A program made the translations under genes and the position numbers. Shown here one piece after another: positions 54,070-63,793 of a DNA stretch of 64,000 nucleotides; positions within the stretch are counted from its first letter, which is position 1, and each line of letters opens with the position of its first letter. This stretch comes from Mycolicibacterium tokaiense (GTDB taxonomy: Bacteria; Actinomycetota; Actinomycetes; Mycobacteriales; Mycobacteriaceae), in contig NZ_AP022600.1 in the NCBI RefSeq assembly GCF_010725885.1, positions 5,642,001 to 5,706,000 of the forward strand, given 5' to 3'. Below the pieces are notes generated by a model that saw only the letters and a list, made by a program, of their open reading frames with translations, was not told the origin of the DNA and did no database searches.

Positions 54070-55137
54070 ATGGACTCCGCTTCGATGTTCCCCACTGTGG
54101 GCGCGCCCGACGCCGACGCCGCGGCCGCCGCGGCCGCGCGCCAGGGCACGCTGACCAAGCCCACCGGCGCCCTGGGCCGGCTGGAGGCCCTGTCGATCTG
54201 GGCGGCCGCGTGCCAGGGACAGTGTCCGCCAGCACAATTCGCGCGTGCGCGGGTGGTGGTGTTCGCCGGCGATCACGGCGTCGCCACCGCCGGGGTGTCG
54301 GCGTACCCGCCGGAGGTCACCGCACAGATGGCCGCCAACATCGCCGCCGGCGGCGCCGCGGTCAACGTGTTGGCCGACGTGGCCGGGGCGTCGGTGCGGG
54401 TGGTCGACGTCGCCATCGATGACGACACCGACACCGAAGCCGAGTACCGGATCCGGCGGTCCAGCGGCAACATCGCCGTCGAGGACGCGCTGACCGAGGA
54501 GCAGGTGGAGGCCGCGGTGCGCGCCGGCGCCCGGGTCGCCGACGAAGAAGTGGACGCCGGCGCCGACCTGTTGATCGCCGGCGACATGGGCATCGGGAAC
54601 ACCACGCCCGCAACGGTGTTGATCGCGCTGATGACCAACACCGAACCGGTGGTGGCGGTGGGCCGCGGCACCGGGATCGACGATCACGGCTGGCGCCGCA
54701 AGACCGCGGCCGTGCGCGACGCGATGTACCGCGCGTACGGCGACCGGTTCGACACCCTGGCCCTGCTGCGCATCGCCGGCGGTGCAGATCTGGCCGCGAC
54801 GGCGGGATTCCTGGCCCAGGCGGCGATCCGGCGGACTCCCGTGCTGCTCGACGGCGTGGTGATCGGCGCCGCGGCGCTGGCGGCCGAACGGCTGGCGCCG
54901 GGCGCTCGGGCATGGTGGCAGGCCGGGCACCGCTCCACCGAACCCGCACATGCGCTGGCACTGGCGCAGCTGGAGCTCGAACCCGTCCTGGATCTGCAGA
55001 TGCGCCTGGGTGAGGGCACCGGTGCGGTGGTCGCGCTGTCGGTGCTGCGCGGTGCGGTGGCCACCCTTGCACATATGGCGACCTTCGATTCCGCCGGGGT
55101 CACGAGCCGCCAGGAGTCAGATCCGGCGACGCCGTGA
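54070..55137 (+). CDS. cobT: Nicotinate-nucleotide--DMB phosphoribosyltransferase
   Basis: Makes alpha-ribazole phosphate for the lower ligand of cobalamin. It has 355 residues. Conserved blocks are [48 protein letters not shown] and the late [13 protein letters not shown] region with the catalytic Glu in [12 protein letters not shown] at 54070 follows the cobU stop directly and the 3' end overlaps cobS by 4 bases. Confidence 0.95.
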   Translation: MDSASMFPTVGAPDADAAAAAAARQGTLTKPTGALGRLEALSIWAAACQGQCPPAQFARARVVVFAGDHGVATAGVSAYPPEVTAQMAANIAAGGAAVNVLADVAGASVRVVDVAIDDDTDTEAEYRIRRSSGNIAVEDALTEEQVEAAVRAGARVADEEVDAGADLLIAGDMGIGNTTPATVLIALMTNTEPVVAVGRGTGIDDHGWRRKTAAVRDAMYRAYGDRFDTLALLRIAGGADLAATAGFLAQAAIRRTPVLLDGVVIGAAALAAERLAPGARAWWQAGHRSTEPAHALALAQLELEPVLDLQMRLGEGTGAVVALSVLRGAVATLAHMATFDSAGVTSRQESDPATP

Positions 55138-55853
55138 TGGGCGCACTCGCCAGTGCGTTCTCCTTCGCGACCGTGCTGCCGGTGCGCAGCCAGGCCCCGA
55201 TCGGCCGCGCCACCGTGGCGCTGCTGCCGGTGGTGGGCATTGCCCTCGGCGTACTCGCGGCGGCGGTGAACGCCGGTGCTGCAGCGCTTTTCGACGGAAT
55301 GCTGCCGGGCCTGCTGACGGTGGCGGCGCTGCTGCTGGCCACCCGCGGACTGCACATCGACGGGCTGTCGGACACCGTCGACGGACTGGGCTGCTACGGA
55401 CCTCCCGAGCGGGCGCTGGCGGTGATGCGCGACGGCACGGCGGGTCCGTTCGGCGTGGCGGCGGTGGTGCTGGTGCTGGGCGTGCAGGCGGCGGCGTACT
55501 CGACTCTGGACTGGGTGGCGATCGTGGTCGCCGTTGTCGCCGGGCGGGTGGCCGCGGTGGCGGCGTGCCGACGCTCGGTGCCGGCCGCCGCGGGCAGTGC
55601 CCTCGGTGGTGCGGTGGCCGGCACCCAGCCGATCTGGTCGGTGGCGCTGTGGGTCGGACTGCTGGTGTGGCTGGCCGCTTTCGCGACGCCACGGCTGTGG
55701 CAGGGTCCGGTGGCGGTACTGGCCGGGCTGGCCGTGACCGCGATCCTGGTGACGCACTGTGTGCGCCGGTTCGGTGGGATCACCGGCGACGTTCTCGGCT
55801 TCACCGTCGAGGTGACAACGACGGTGGTGGCGCTGGGATTGCTGGCCCGCTAG
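55134..55853 (+). CDS. cobS: Adenosylcobinamide-GDP ribazoletransferase (cobalamin synthase)
   Basis: Integral membrane enzyme joining adenosylcobinamide-GDP with alpha-ribazole, the last step of cobalamin assembly. It has 239 residues and six to seven membrane segments. The metal-binding motif is [13 protein letters not shown], then [11 protein letters not shown]; near the C-terminus is [11 protein letters not shown]. The GTG start overlaps the cobT stop as GTGA. No cobalamin riboswitch is seen in this operon. Confidence 0.94.
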   Translation: MMGALASAFSFATVLPVRSQAPIGRATVALLPVVGIALGVLAAAVNAGAAALFDGMLPGLLTVAALLLATRGLHIDGLSDTVDGLGCYGPPERALAVMRDGTAGPFGVAAVVLVLGVQAAAYSTLDWVAIVVAVVAGRVAAVAACRRSVPAAAGSALGGAVAGTQPIWSVALWVGLLVWLAAFATPRLWQGPVAVLAGLAVTAILVTHCVRRFGGITGDVLGFTVEVTTTVVALGLLAR

Positions 55854-55859
55854 GCAGGG

Positions 55860-56345
55860 CTAGGCGCCGATCGAGAGAGTGCCGTCTTCGTAGGCGCGCG
55901 TCAGGATCCGGGCCGCGGGTTCCAATGCCGGGTCCGGCGACGCGGCGATGGCCGGAGGCTCCGGAAGCCGCTGCGCACCGAGCTCGGTGTTGATGTCGTT
56001 GACCAGCCGTGCCATCTGCAGATCGGCCGCGGCGGCGGCGTCGCGCAGGCGAACCGCCAAGGCCAGGGCGTCGGCGAGTTCGCGTTGGATGCGGAACATC
56101 GAGTTCTTCACCAGCGGGAGCGTGGTGTCGGCGATCATCCCCAACCCGGGCTGGTCCGGAATCTGGCGGACCAGCGCACCGAGGCGGTCCAACGCCACGG
56201 CCTCGAACGGATCCAATGGCCGCGACAGCTGCACGATCACCGGGTAGCGCGTCGAGTCCAGTCCGTTGAGCTCCCGGTGGGTCTGCCAGCTGGCCTCGGT
56301 CAGCCACACCCGGACCACCTCGACACCCACCCCGCGCTGCGTCAT
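55860..56345 (-). CDS. Conserved-looking hypothetical protein
   Basis: A 161-residue cytoplasmic protein I do not recognise. It starts MTQRGVGVEVVRVWLTEASW and has regions ALDRLGALVRQIPDQPG and RIQRELADALALAVRLRDAA, mostly helical with one beta-rich N-terminal part; no signal peptide or membrane segment. ATG at 56343-56345 has GGAAG upstream. It is convergent with cobS (6 bases between stops) and has its own AT-rich promoter. It could be a coupled regulator or a small lineage-specific protein; no function is proposed. Confidence 0.7.
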   Translation of the reverse strand: MTQRGVGVEVVRVWLTEASWQTHRELNGLDSTRYPVIVQLSRPLDPFEAVALDRLGALVRQIPDQPGLGMIADTTLPLVKNSMFRIQRELADALALAVRLRDAAAAADLQMARLVNDINTELGAQRLPEPPAIAASPDPALEPAARILTRAYEDGTLSIGA

Positions 56346-56408
56346 GCGTTCACTTCCGGTCCGGACACGCGACCCCCCTCGACGCCCGTCATATTTACGT
56401 TGGCGTCG

Positions 56409-56436
56409 ATAATAGTGATTTTGCTTGCCTGCGCAA
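56409..56436 (-). promoter_or_regulatory. Predicted SigA-type promoter of the 161-residue hypothetical gene
   Basis: TTGCGC (56436-56431) and TATTAT (56414-56409) with a 16-base spacer, in one of the most AT-rich stretches of the window. The leader to ATG 56345 is about 55 bases. Confidence 0.6.
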
Positions 56437-56459
56437 CAGAAAGTTTGCCGCGCCCCACA

Positions 56460-56503
56460 ACGACAGCAGCCACACCACGGTTCCGTGGTGTGGCTGCTGT
56501 CGT
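56460..56503. terminator. Long hairpin downstream of ilvE
   Basis: Perfect 21-base arms (56460-56480 and 56483-56503) with a 2-base spacer lie 12 bases after the ilvE stop. There is no T-tract, so it is a GC-rich terminator of the type common in mycobacteria. Confidence 0.7.
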
Positions 56504-56514
56504 CGTCGGTGGCG

Positions 56515-57621
56515 TCAGCCCAGCCGGGCCATCCAGCCGTGGGTGTCGGCGAAGGTGCCGCGCTGGATCCCGGTGAGGGTGTCGCGCAGCGCCATGGTGA
56601 CCTCGCCGGGCTCGCCGTCGGCGACGGTGAACTCCCCATCTCCGTATTTCACATGAGAGACCGGGGTGATGACGGCGGCGGTGCCGCAGGCGAACACCTC
56701 GGTGATCTCACCGGTGGCCACCCCCTTGCGCCACTCCTCGACATCGATCTTGCGCTCCTCGATCGCGAAGCCGGCGTCAGTGGCCAACTGCAGCAACGAG
56801 TCCCGCGTGATGCCCGGCAACAGCGAGCCCGACAGTTCCGGGGTCACCAGCCGCGCCGAGCCGCCACTGCCGAACACGAAGAACAGGTTCATCCCGCCCA
56901 TCTCTTCGACGTAACGGCGCTCGATGGCATCCAGCCACACCACCTGGTCGCAGCCGTGCTCGGCGGCCTCGGCCTGGGCCAGCAGCGACGCGGCGTAGTT
57001 GCCGCCGAACTTGGCCGCGCCGGTGCCACCGGGGCTGGCGCGGACATACTCGGTGGACAGCCACACGCTGACCGGCTTGATACCGCCCTTGAAGTACGCC
57101 CCGGCGGGCGAGGCGATCACCAGGTAGCGGTACTCCGTCGCGGGCCGGACCCCCAGGCCCGGCTCGGTGGCGATGACGAACGGCCGCAGGTACAGCGATT
57201 CCTCGCCCCCGGCGGGCGGCACCCAGGCGCTGTCGACGGCGATCAGTTGCCGCAGCGACTCGATGAACAGCTCTTCGGGGAGCTCGGGAATGGCCAGGCG
57301 CCGCGACGAGCGCTGCAACCGGGCCGCGTTGGCCTCCGGCCGGAAGGAGACGATCGCGTCACCGTTCCACCGGTAGGCCTTGAGCCCTTCGAACACTTCC
57401 TGCGCGTAGTGCAGCACCACTGCCGACGGGTCGACGGTGATGGGGCCGTAGGGCAGCACCCGGGCGTTGTGCCAGCCCTGTCCCTCGGAGTAGTCGATCG
57501 ACACCATGTGGTCGGTGAAGTAGCGACCGAAACCCGGCTCCGCGAGGATCCCGGCACGTACCTCGTCGCTTGCCGGTGCGGTGTTGCGGGCAAGGCTGAA
57601 TTCGAGGTGGCCGTTGGTCAT
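56515..57621 (-). CDS. ilvE: Branched-chain amino acid aminotransferase
   Basis: PLP-dependent fold-type IV transaminase for valine, leucine and isoleucine synthesis. It has 368 residues, as in M. tuberculosis. The PLP lysine is K204 in [25 protein letters not shown] and [10 protein letters not shown] with [12 protein letters not shown] are typical blocks. ATG at 57619-57621 has TACAAT (57629-57634) 7 bases upstream, suggesting a leaderless mRNA. Confidence 0.96.
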   Translation of the reverse strand: MTNGHLEFSLARNTAPASDEVRAGILAEPGFGRYFTDHMVSIDYSEGQGWHNARVLPYGPITVDPSAVVLHYAQEVFEGLKAYRWNGDAIVSFRPEANAARLQRSSRRLAIPELPEELFIESLRQLIAVDSAWVPPAGGEESLYLRPFVIATEPGLGVRPATEYRYLVIASPAGAYFKGGIKPVSVWLSTEYVRASPGGTGAAKFGGNYAASLLAQAEAAEHGCDQVVWLDAIERRYVEEMGGMNLFFVFGSGGSARLVTPELSGSLLPGITRDSLLQLATDAGFAIEERKIDVEEWRKGVATGEITEVFACGTAAVITPVSHVKYGDGEFTVADGEPGEVTMALRDTLTGIQRGTFADTHGWMARLG

Positions 57622-57628
57622 GCAGGTG

Positions 57629-57634
57629 ATTGTA
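57629..57634 (-). promoter_or_regulatory. Predicted -10 of leaderless ilvE
   Basis: TACAAT, a near-consensus -10, with a 7-base spacer to ATG 57621, inside the short gap after gcvT. Confidence 0.6.
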
Positions 57635-57644
57635 TAACTGCGCG

Positions 57645-58739
57645 CTACCGGGTTTTAACTGCGACGAAGGGCGGCTTCACCAGTTCGCATTCCACGGCAC
57701 GGCCGCGGACGTCGACGGTGACGTGCGCACCGTCCTGCAGGCCCGCGGCGGTGTCCACCAGCGCCAGCGCGATGCCGGCCTTCAGCGTCGGCGAGAACGT
57801 CCCCGAAGTGGTGACCCCGACGGGGGTTCCCCCGTCGAGCACCGTCAGCTCGGGCCGCAGGACGCCGCGGCCCAGCACCTTGAGCCCGCGCAGCAGCCGC
57901 GCCGGGCCGGCAGCCTTCTCCGCGAGCAGGGCGTCGCGACCCCAGAACGTGTCTTTCTTCCAGCCCACCGCCCAGCCGGTGCGGGCCTGCAGCGGGGAGA
58001 TGTCGAGCGACAGCTCGTGGCCGTGCAGCGGGTAGCCCATCTCGGTGCGCAGGGTGTCGCGGGCCCCGAGGCCGGCCGGTTCGCCGCCGCGTTCGCGGAC
58101 GGCGGCCACCAGCGCGTCGAACACCACTCCGGCCTGGTCCCACGGCGGCAGCAGTTCGAAGCCGTGCTCGCCGGTGTACCCGGTGCGGCACACCCGCACG
58201 GGCACCCCGGCGTACTCGGCGTCGGCGTAGCCCATGTAGTCCATGTCGGTGGGCAGGCCCAGTGCGCTCAGCACCTCGCCGGCCAACGGTCCCTGCACGG
58301 CCAGCACGGCGTACGAGCGGTGCTCATCGGTGACCGTGATGCCCTCTGGTGCAGCAGCTTTGAGCGCGGCCACCACGGCGGCGGTGTTGGCCGCATTCGG
58401 CACCAGGAAGATTTCGTCGTCGCTGACGTAGTAGGCGATCAGGTCGTCGATGACCCCGCCGGACTCGGTACAGCACAGGGTGTACTGCGCTTTGCCGGGG
58501 CCGATGCGGCGCAGGTCGTTGGTCAGGGCGGAGTTGACGAACTCGGCGGCGCCCGGGCCGCGCACCAGGGCCTTGCCCAAGTGGCTGACGTCGAAGAGGC
58601 CGACGGCGTTGCGGGTGGCGTTGTGTTCGGCGACGGTGCCGGCGTAGGACACCGGCATCAGCCAGCCGCCGAACTCGGCGAAGCTGGCGCCGAGGGCGCG
58701 GTGACGGTCTTCGAGGGGGCCCTGCAGTGGTTCGGTCAC
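57645..58739 (-). CDS. gcvT: Glycine cleavage system T protein (aminomethyltransferase)
   Basis: THF-dependent aminomethyltransferase of the glycine cleavage system. It has 364 residues. Blocks are [52 protein letters not shown] and the C-terminal [21 protein letters not shown] at 58737-58739 is preferred; an ATG four codons upstream is possible. TAATGT 8 bases before the GTG is a possible -10. Other gcv genes are not in the window and no glycine riboswitch is visible. Confidence 0.94.
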   Translation of the reverse strand: MTEPLQGPLEDRHRALGASFAEFGGWLMPVSYAGTVAEHNATRNAVGLFDVSHLGKALVRGPGAAEFVNSALTNDLRRIGPGKAQYTLCCTESGGVIDDLIAYYVSDDEIFLVPNAANTAAVVAALKAAAPEGITVTDEHRSYAVLAVQGPLAGEVLSALGLPTDMDYMGYADAEYAGVPVRVCRTGYTGEHGFELLPPWDQAGVVFDALVAAVRERGGEPAGLGARDTLRTEMGYPLHGHELSLDISPLQARTGWAVGWKKDTFWGRDALLAEKAAGPARLLRGLKVLGRGVLRPELTVLDGGTPVGVTTSGTFSPTLKAGIALALVDTAAGLQDGAHVTVDVRGRAVECELVKPPFVAVKTR

Positions 58740-58765
58740 GGTGCACCACATTAGTGGTTGATAGC

Positions 58766-58771
58766 TAGGGT
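58766..58771 (+). promoter_or_regulatory. Predicted -10 of leaderless pepB
   Basis: TAGGGT with a 7-base spacer to GTG 58779; the gcvT start is only 39 bases away on the other strand. Confidence 0.5.
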
Positions 58772-58778
58772 GAATCCC

Positions 58779-60287
58779 GTGAGCACCACACCCGGTTACC
58801 AGTCCCCCACCGTCACCGTCGCCACCGCACTGCCCAAACGCGGCATCTCCTCGGCGGTCCTCATCGTGGCGGTCACCAGCACCGACGACGGCGGAGCCGC
58901 GGTGGTGTCCACCCCGTTCCTGGACGCCGAGGCCACCGGCGAGATCGAGCGGGCGCTGAAGGCGCTGGGCGCCAAGGGTGGCGCCGAGTCGCTGACCCGG
59001 CTGGTGGTGCCGTCCCTGCCGGTGGCCAGTGTGCTGGCCGTCGGGCTGGGCAGCGCCCGCGACGAGTGGCCCGCAGACGTGATCCGCAAGGCATCCGGTA
59101 CCGCAGCCCGTTCGCTGAACGGCATCGAATCGGTGCTCACCACCCTCTCGGAGTTGGACCTCGAGGCGGCGATCGAGGGGCTGATCCTGGGCGGCTACCG
59201 GTTCGACGCCTTCCGCAGCGCGAAGACCGCGCCGAAGGACACCGGACTGCGCCGGATCACTGCGCTGAACTCCGCCAAGGCGGCCAAGTCGGCGGCCGCG
59301 CACGCGGTGGCGGTGGCGACCGCGGTGGCCACCGCCCGCGACTTCGTCAACACCCCGCCGAACGCCCTGTATCCGGACGAATTTGCCAAGCGCGCCAAGG
59401 CTTTCGGGGAGGCAGCGGGCCTCTCGGTCGAGGTGCTCGACGAGAAGGCGCTGGCCAAGGGCGGCTACGGCGGCATCATCGGTGTCGGCCAGGGCTCGTC
59501 GCGCCCACCGCGTCTGGTGCGGCTGAGCTACAAGAGCGGCAAGCGCAAGGCCAAGAAGGTGGCGCTGGTCGGCAAGGGCATCACGTTCGACACCGGCGGC
59601 ATCTCCATCAAGCCCGCCGCCTCCATGCACCACATGACCTCCGACATGGGCGGGGCCGCCGCCGTCATCGCCACCGTCGCGCTGGCCGCGCAGCTCGAGC
59701 TGCCGGTGGACGTCACCGCCACGGTGCCGATGGCGGAGAACATGCCCTCGGCCACCGCACAGCGCCCCGGCGACGTGCTCACCCAGTACGGCGGCACCAC
59801 GGTGGAGGTACTCAACACCGACGCCGAGGGCCGGCTGATCCTGGCCGACGCCATCGTGCGCGCGTGCGAGGACAACCCCGACTACCTGATCGAGACCTCG
59901 ACGCTGACCGGCGCGCAGACCGTCGCCCTGGGTGCGCGCCACCCGGGCGTGATGGGCAGCGACGAGTTCCGCGACCGGGTGGCGGCCATCTCCCAGGCCG
60001 TGGGCGAGAACGGCTGGCCCATGCCGCTGCCCGACGAGCTCAAGGACGACCTGAAGTCGCAGGTTGCCGATCTGGCCAACATCAGCGGTCAGCGTTTTGC
60101 CGGAATGCTGGTGGCCGGGGTGTTCCTGCGGGAGTTCGTCGCCGAGGGCGTGCAGTGGGCGCATGTGGATGTCGCGGGCCCGGCCTACAACACCGGCGGC
60201 CCGTGGGGCTACACCCCCAAGGGCGGGACCGGGGTCCCCACCCGGACCATGTTCGCCGTGCTGGAGGACATCGCCGACAAGGGTTAG
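58779..60287 (+). CDS. pepB: Leucyl aminopeptidase (M17)
   Basis: Cytosolic two-metal M17 aminopeptidase. It has 502 residues. The active-site signature NTDAEGRL is at about residue 348, with metal and catalytic residues in [15 protein letters not shown] and [14 protein letters not shown] at 58779 gives a start ([14 protein letters not shown]) matching the mycobacterial family, and a leaderless -10 supports it over a TTG 21 bases upstream. Confidence 0.94.
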   Translation: MSTTPGYQSPTVTVATALPKRGISSAVLIVAVTSTDDGGAAVVSTPFLDAEATGEIERALKALGAKGGAESLTRLVVPSLPVASVLAVGLGSARDEWPADVIRKASGTAARSLNGIESVLTTLSELDLEAAIEGLILGGYRFDAFRSAKTAPKDTGLRRITALNSAKAAKSAAAHAVAVATAVATARDFVNTPPNALYPDEFAKRAKAFGEAAGLSVEVLDEKALAKGGYGGIIGVGQGSSRPPRLVRLSYKSGKRKAKKVALVGKGITFDTGGISIKPAASMHHMTSDMGGAAAVIATVALAAQLELPVDVTATVPMAENMPSATAQRPGDVLTQYGGTTVEVLNTDAEGRLILADAIVRACEDNPDYLIETSTLTGAQTVALGARHPGVMGSDEFRDRVAAISQAVGENGWPMPLPDELKDDLKSQVADLANISGQRFAGMLVAGVFLREFVAEGVQWAHVDVAGPAYNTGGPWGYTPKGGTGVPTRTMFAVLEDIADKG

Positions 60288-60332
60288 TGTTCCCGTCACC
60301 GCTCGGCCATCTCGGCGGGCAACGGTGGGCGC

Positions 60333-61905
60333 ATGACCACATCCGTCCCACGTCGTTCGCTGCTGCGCGCAGCCCTGCTGGTTCCCGCCGCCCCTGCCCT
60401 GACCGGCGCGCTCTTGCACGGGACGGCCGCCGCGTCGCCGGGGCTGCTGCAGGCACGGCCGCAGCTGACCCACGGCGTCGCCACCGGCGACCCCCGCACC
60501 GACGGCGTGCTGGTGTGGGCGCTCGGACGTGCCGGCCACCATGATCGTCGAGACCTCGGCGACGGAGAGTTTTGCCAACCCGGTGGCGGTGCGCGGTCCC
60601 ATGCTGACGCCGGCGACCGACGGCACCGGGCGGCTGCGACTGCACGGTCTCGAACCGGGCGCGCAGGTGCACTACCGGGTGACCCTCGAAGGCGAGGAAG
60701 GGGCCCGCAGCGAGGCACTGACCGGGATGTTCACCACTGCACCCGCCACGCGAAAGGACATCAGCTTCGTCTGGTCCGGTGACGTCGCCGGGCAGGGCTG
60801 GGGCATCAACGCCGACACCGGCGGCATGACGGTGTGGTCGGTGATGGCCGACCGGCGCCCGGACTTTTTCATCCACTCCGGTGACGCCATCTACGCCGAC
60901 AATCCGATCGAGGAAACCCAGAAGCAGAACGACGGCCGGATCTACCGCAACATCACCTCGCCGGACAAGGCACAGGTGGCCCAGACCCTGGATCAGTTCC
61001 GCGGCAACTACCGGTACAACCTGCTGGACTCGAACTACCGTTACTTCAATTCCGTTGTGCCGCAGATAATTCAGTGGGATGACCACGAGGTGGTCAACAA
61101 TTGGTTCCCGGGCGAGAGTCTGGCCGGGCAAAACCGCAAGGGCTACCAGGAGACCAGCGTGGATCGGTTGGCGCAGATGGCCACCCAGGCCTGGAGCGAG
61201 TGGCAACCCGTGGACGTGCGCGAAGCAGTCGACGGCAAGCTCTACCGCACGATCTCGTACGGGCCGTTGCTGGAGGTGTTCGTGCTCGACATGCGCAGCT
61301 ACAAGAACCCGAACCCGGACAGCTGGTCCACCGACGAGCGGACCTCGATCCTGGGACCGGCGCAGGCCCAGTGGCTGATCGATTCGTTGCGGGCGTCCAC
61401 GGCGACCTGGAAGGTGGTGGCCGCCGATCTGCCGCTGAGCATCGTGGTGGCCGACTCGGCGACCACTCCGGAGGGCGGGCCGAAGTCGATGGAGGCGGTC
61501 GCTCAGGGTGATCCCGGCGCACCGCTGGGCCGCGAGTTCGAGGTGGCTCGAATCCTGCGCTCCACCAGAGACATTGCCAACATCGTGTACCTGACGGCCG
61601 ATGTGCATTACACAGCGGCCATCTCCTATCATCCCGACCGCGCCACGGTCACCGACTTCAGCCCGTTCTGGGAGTTCGTGTCGGGACCGCTGAATGCGGG
61701 CGCGTTCCCGTCGAGCCCGCTGGACGGCACCTTCGGCGCCACCTACGAATTCGTGCACGCCCCGCAGGAGTCGAACGTCTCCCCGGCCGAGGGTTTCCAG
61801 CACTTCGGCCAGGTGCGCATCGACTCCGACTCGCGGATGCTCACCGTCGATCTGTGCGACAGCACCGGAAGGACGTTGTACTCCAAGGCTTTACCGCCAC
61901 GCTGA
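60333..61905 (+). pseudogene. PhoD-type alkaline phosphatase with an internal frameshift
   Basis: Two frames together make one PhoD-family secreted phosphatase/phosphodiesterase. Frame 1 from ATG 60333 carries a Tat signal ([15 protein letters not shown], cleavage near AAASP) and the family opening [19 protein letters not shown]. Frame 2 then takes over with [20 protein letters not shown] and holds SGDVAGQGWG, HSGDAIYADNP, QWDDHEVVNNW and LTADVHYTAAI. The switch is at 60519-60523, where GCG-C-TCG replaces the expected GCG-CGC-TCG, i.e. two bases lost (or one gained) in a GC repeat. Either a real loss of an exported phosphatase or a sequencing error. No start with an RBS is seen for frame 2 alone. 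Confidence 0.85.
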
Positions 61906-61912
61906 ACGGAAA

Positions 61913-63658
61913 CTAGACCACCTTGCCGCGCGCGGTGCTGCGCAGGATCTGCGGCGCCACCCGGGACACGCCGTAGACCAGGTGCGCTTCCGGGGTGACG
62001 GGCCGCACCGCGCTGTCCTTGCGCACCGAATCCAGGATGGCTGCGGCCACCTTCTCCGGGCCGTAACTGCGCATCCCGAACAGTTTCTGTGCGCGCGCCC
62101 GGGCCGCGTCCGCGGCGGCCCGTTTGTCGGCGGGCACGTCGAAGCGGGTGGTCCGCACGATGTCGGTGTCGACGACGCCCGGGCAGATGGTGGTCAGACC
62201 GATTCCGGCGGAACTCAATTCGGCGCGCAGGCAGTCGGAGAACATGAACACCGCGGACTTCGACGTGCAGTAGGCATTCATCCCCTGCAGCGGCGCGTAC
62301 GCGGCCATCGAGGCCACGTTGACGATGTGTCCGCCGGTGCCGCGATCCACCAGGCGGCCGGCGAAGGCCCGGCAGCCGTTGACCACGCCCCCGAGGTTGA
62401 CGTCGAGCACCCGGTCGAACCGTTCGGCCGGGGTGTCGAGGAAGTCCCCGGCCTGGCCGATGCCCGCATTGTTCACCACCACGTCGGGCACCCCGTGCCG
62501 CTCGCACACCTCGGCGGCAAAGCGCTCCACGGCGGCGGCGTCGGAGACGTCGAGCACGTAGGGGTATGCGACCCCACCGGCGGCCTCGATCTGCGCGGCG
62601 GTCTCCTTCGCCACGTCCTCGTTGATGTCGCTGACCACCACGTCGGCCCCCAGCTTCGCGAACGCCGTCGCGGTGGCCCGGCCGATCCCGCTGCCCGCGC
62701 CGGTCACCGAGACCAGGGTGTCGTCGAACTCCCTGCGCGGGCGGCCCACCTGCGCGCGTCGGAGTCCTCGTGCGGCCGGTGCGCCGGCTAGGTGGTCGGC
62801 GAGTTCGGTGACGGCCTGGGCGAGCACCTGCGGATGCGACATCGGGGCCCAGTGCCCGGCGGTGATGTCACGGCGCCACAACCGCGGCACCCATTGCCCC
62901 ACCGCATCCAGACCGTGCGGGCGCACCACCGGATCCCGGCGGTTGACGATCAGCTGCACCGGCACCGTGACGTAATGGTCGCCGCGGTAGCGGCGCGGGG
63001 ACTGCCGGACCATGGCGCGGTAGATCTTCAGCGAGTTCACCAGATCGCGGGTGGCGGTGTCCCCGCGGTAGCGGCGGGTGCCATCGGTCAGCAGCACCGA
63101 GGCCCGCCGCCCCCGGAACAGCACCCGCATCAGCATCGGGGTCAGCACCGGCACCGACAGCGGGAACATGTACGTCAGCCGCAGCAGCCGCTCGGCGGCC
63201 CGCAGAAAGCGGACCGGATGGTGCGGGCGCGCCAGGTCGTGCCAGATGCCCGCTTTGTAGTGGTCGGTGCTCGGACCGGAGACCGAGGTGAACGAGGCCA
63301 CCCGGTCGGCGGCACCCGGGCGGCCCAGGAACTCCCACGTCGCCACCGAGCCCCAGTCGTGACCCAGGACGTGCACGGGCACCCCCGGGGAGGTGGCAGC
63401 GAGGACGGCCTCGAGGTCATCGGCGAAGCGTTCCATCCGGTAGGCGGCCACCGGGGCGGGCACTGAGGAGGCGCCCACGCCCCGGTTGTCGAAGGTGATG
63501 ATGCGGAACCTGTCGGCCAGCAGCGCCACCACGCCGTCCCACAGCACGTGCGAGTCCGGCCAGCCGTGGGCCAGCACCAGCGTGGGGCCGTCCGGGTTGC
63601 CCTGCTCGTAAGTCGCGATGCGGACACCGTCGACGCTGTTGATGAAGGTGGGCTCCAT
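61913..63658 (-). CDS. ephD: EphD-type fusion: alpha/beta-hydrolase (epoxide hydrolase) plus short-chain dehydrogenase
   Basis: A 581-residue two-domain enzyme. Residues 1-290 are an epoxide-hydrolase-type alpha/beta hydrolase: LAHGWPDS at 29-36, the nucleophile Asp101 in GHDWGS, and the late AGHWAPMSHP with the catalytic His. From about residue 313 comes an SDR domain: VTGAGSGIGRATA, NNAGIGQAGD and YCTSKSA with the Tyr/Lys pair. The M. tuberculosis orthologue acts on oxygenated mycolic acids (recalled literature). ATG at 63658 has GAGG upstream. It is convergent with the phosphatase gene. Confidence 0.93.
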   Translation of the reverse strand: MEPTFINSVDGVRIATYEQGNPDGPTLVLAHGWPDSHVLWDGVVALLADRFRIITFDNRGVGASSVPAPVAAYRMERFADDLEAVLAATSPGVPVHVLGHDWGSVATWEFLGRPGAADRVASFTSVSGPSTDHYKAGIWHDLARPHHPVRFLRAAERLLRLTYMFPLSVPVLTPMLMRVLFRGRRASVLLTDGTRRYRGDTATRDLVNSLKIYRAMVRQSPRRYRGDHYVTVPVQLIVNRRDPVVRPHGLDAVGQWVPRLWRRDITAGHWAPMSHPQVLAQAVTELADHLAGAPAARGLRRAQVGRPRREFDDTLVSVTGAGSGIGRATATAFAKLGADVVVSDINEDVAKETAAQIEAAGGVAYPYVLDVSDAAAVERFAAEVCERHGVPDVVVNNAGIGQAGDFLDTPAERFDRVLDVNLGGVVNGCRAFAGRLVDRGTGGHIVNVASMAAYAPLQGMNAYCTSKSAVFMFSDCLRAELSSAGIGLTTICPGVVDTDIVRTTRFDVPADKRAAADAARARAQKLFGMRSYGPEKVAAAILDSVRKDSAVRPVTPEAHLVYGVSRVAPQILRSTARGKVV

Positions 63659-63725
63659 CGGGCCAGTACCTCATACCGTCGGTACCGGAATCAAGGGGTT
63701 TCCGTCCGGCGTGCCCGCGCCGAGG

Positions 63726-63772
63726 CGTAAACCTCTGCGACACAACGCGGCGTGTCGTCGCAGACGTTTACG
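63726..63772. repeat. Solitary palindromic element related to the 43.7-44.1 kb array
   Basis: Arms CGTAAACCTCTGCGA (63726-63740) and TCGCAGACGTTTACG (63758-63772) pair at 14 of 15 positions with a 17-base loop. The ends GTCGTCGCAG and TTACGTGTCG match the array units. It lies just 3' of the partial minus-strand gene. Confidence 0.75.
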
Positions 63773-63793
63773 TGTCGGGCTCGAGACCGCGAA

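Noticed and set aside
58740..58778. Glycine riboswitch upstream of gcvT
   Set aside because: Only 39 bases separate the divergent starts; there is no room for an aptamer.
57645..60626. A 993-codon minus-strand open frame running from gcvT across pepB
   Set aside because: Only the first third is gcvT; the rest is antisense to the well-supported aminopeptidase gene, with low-complexity His/Gly/Arg composition typical of GC-rich antisense frames.
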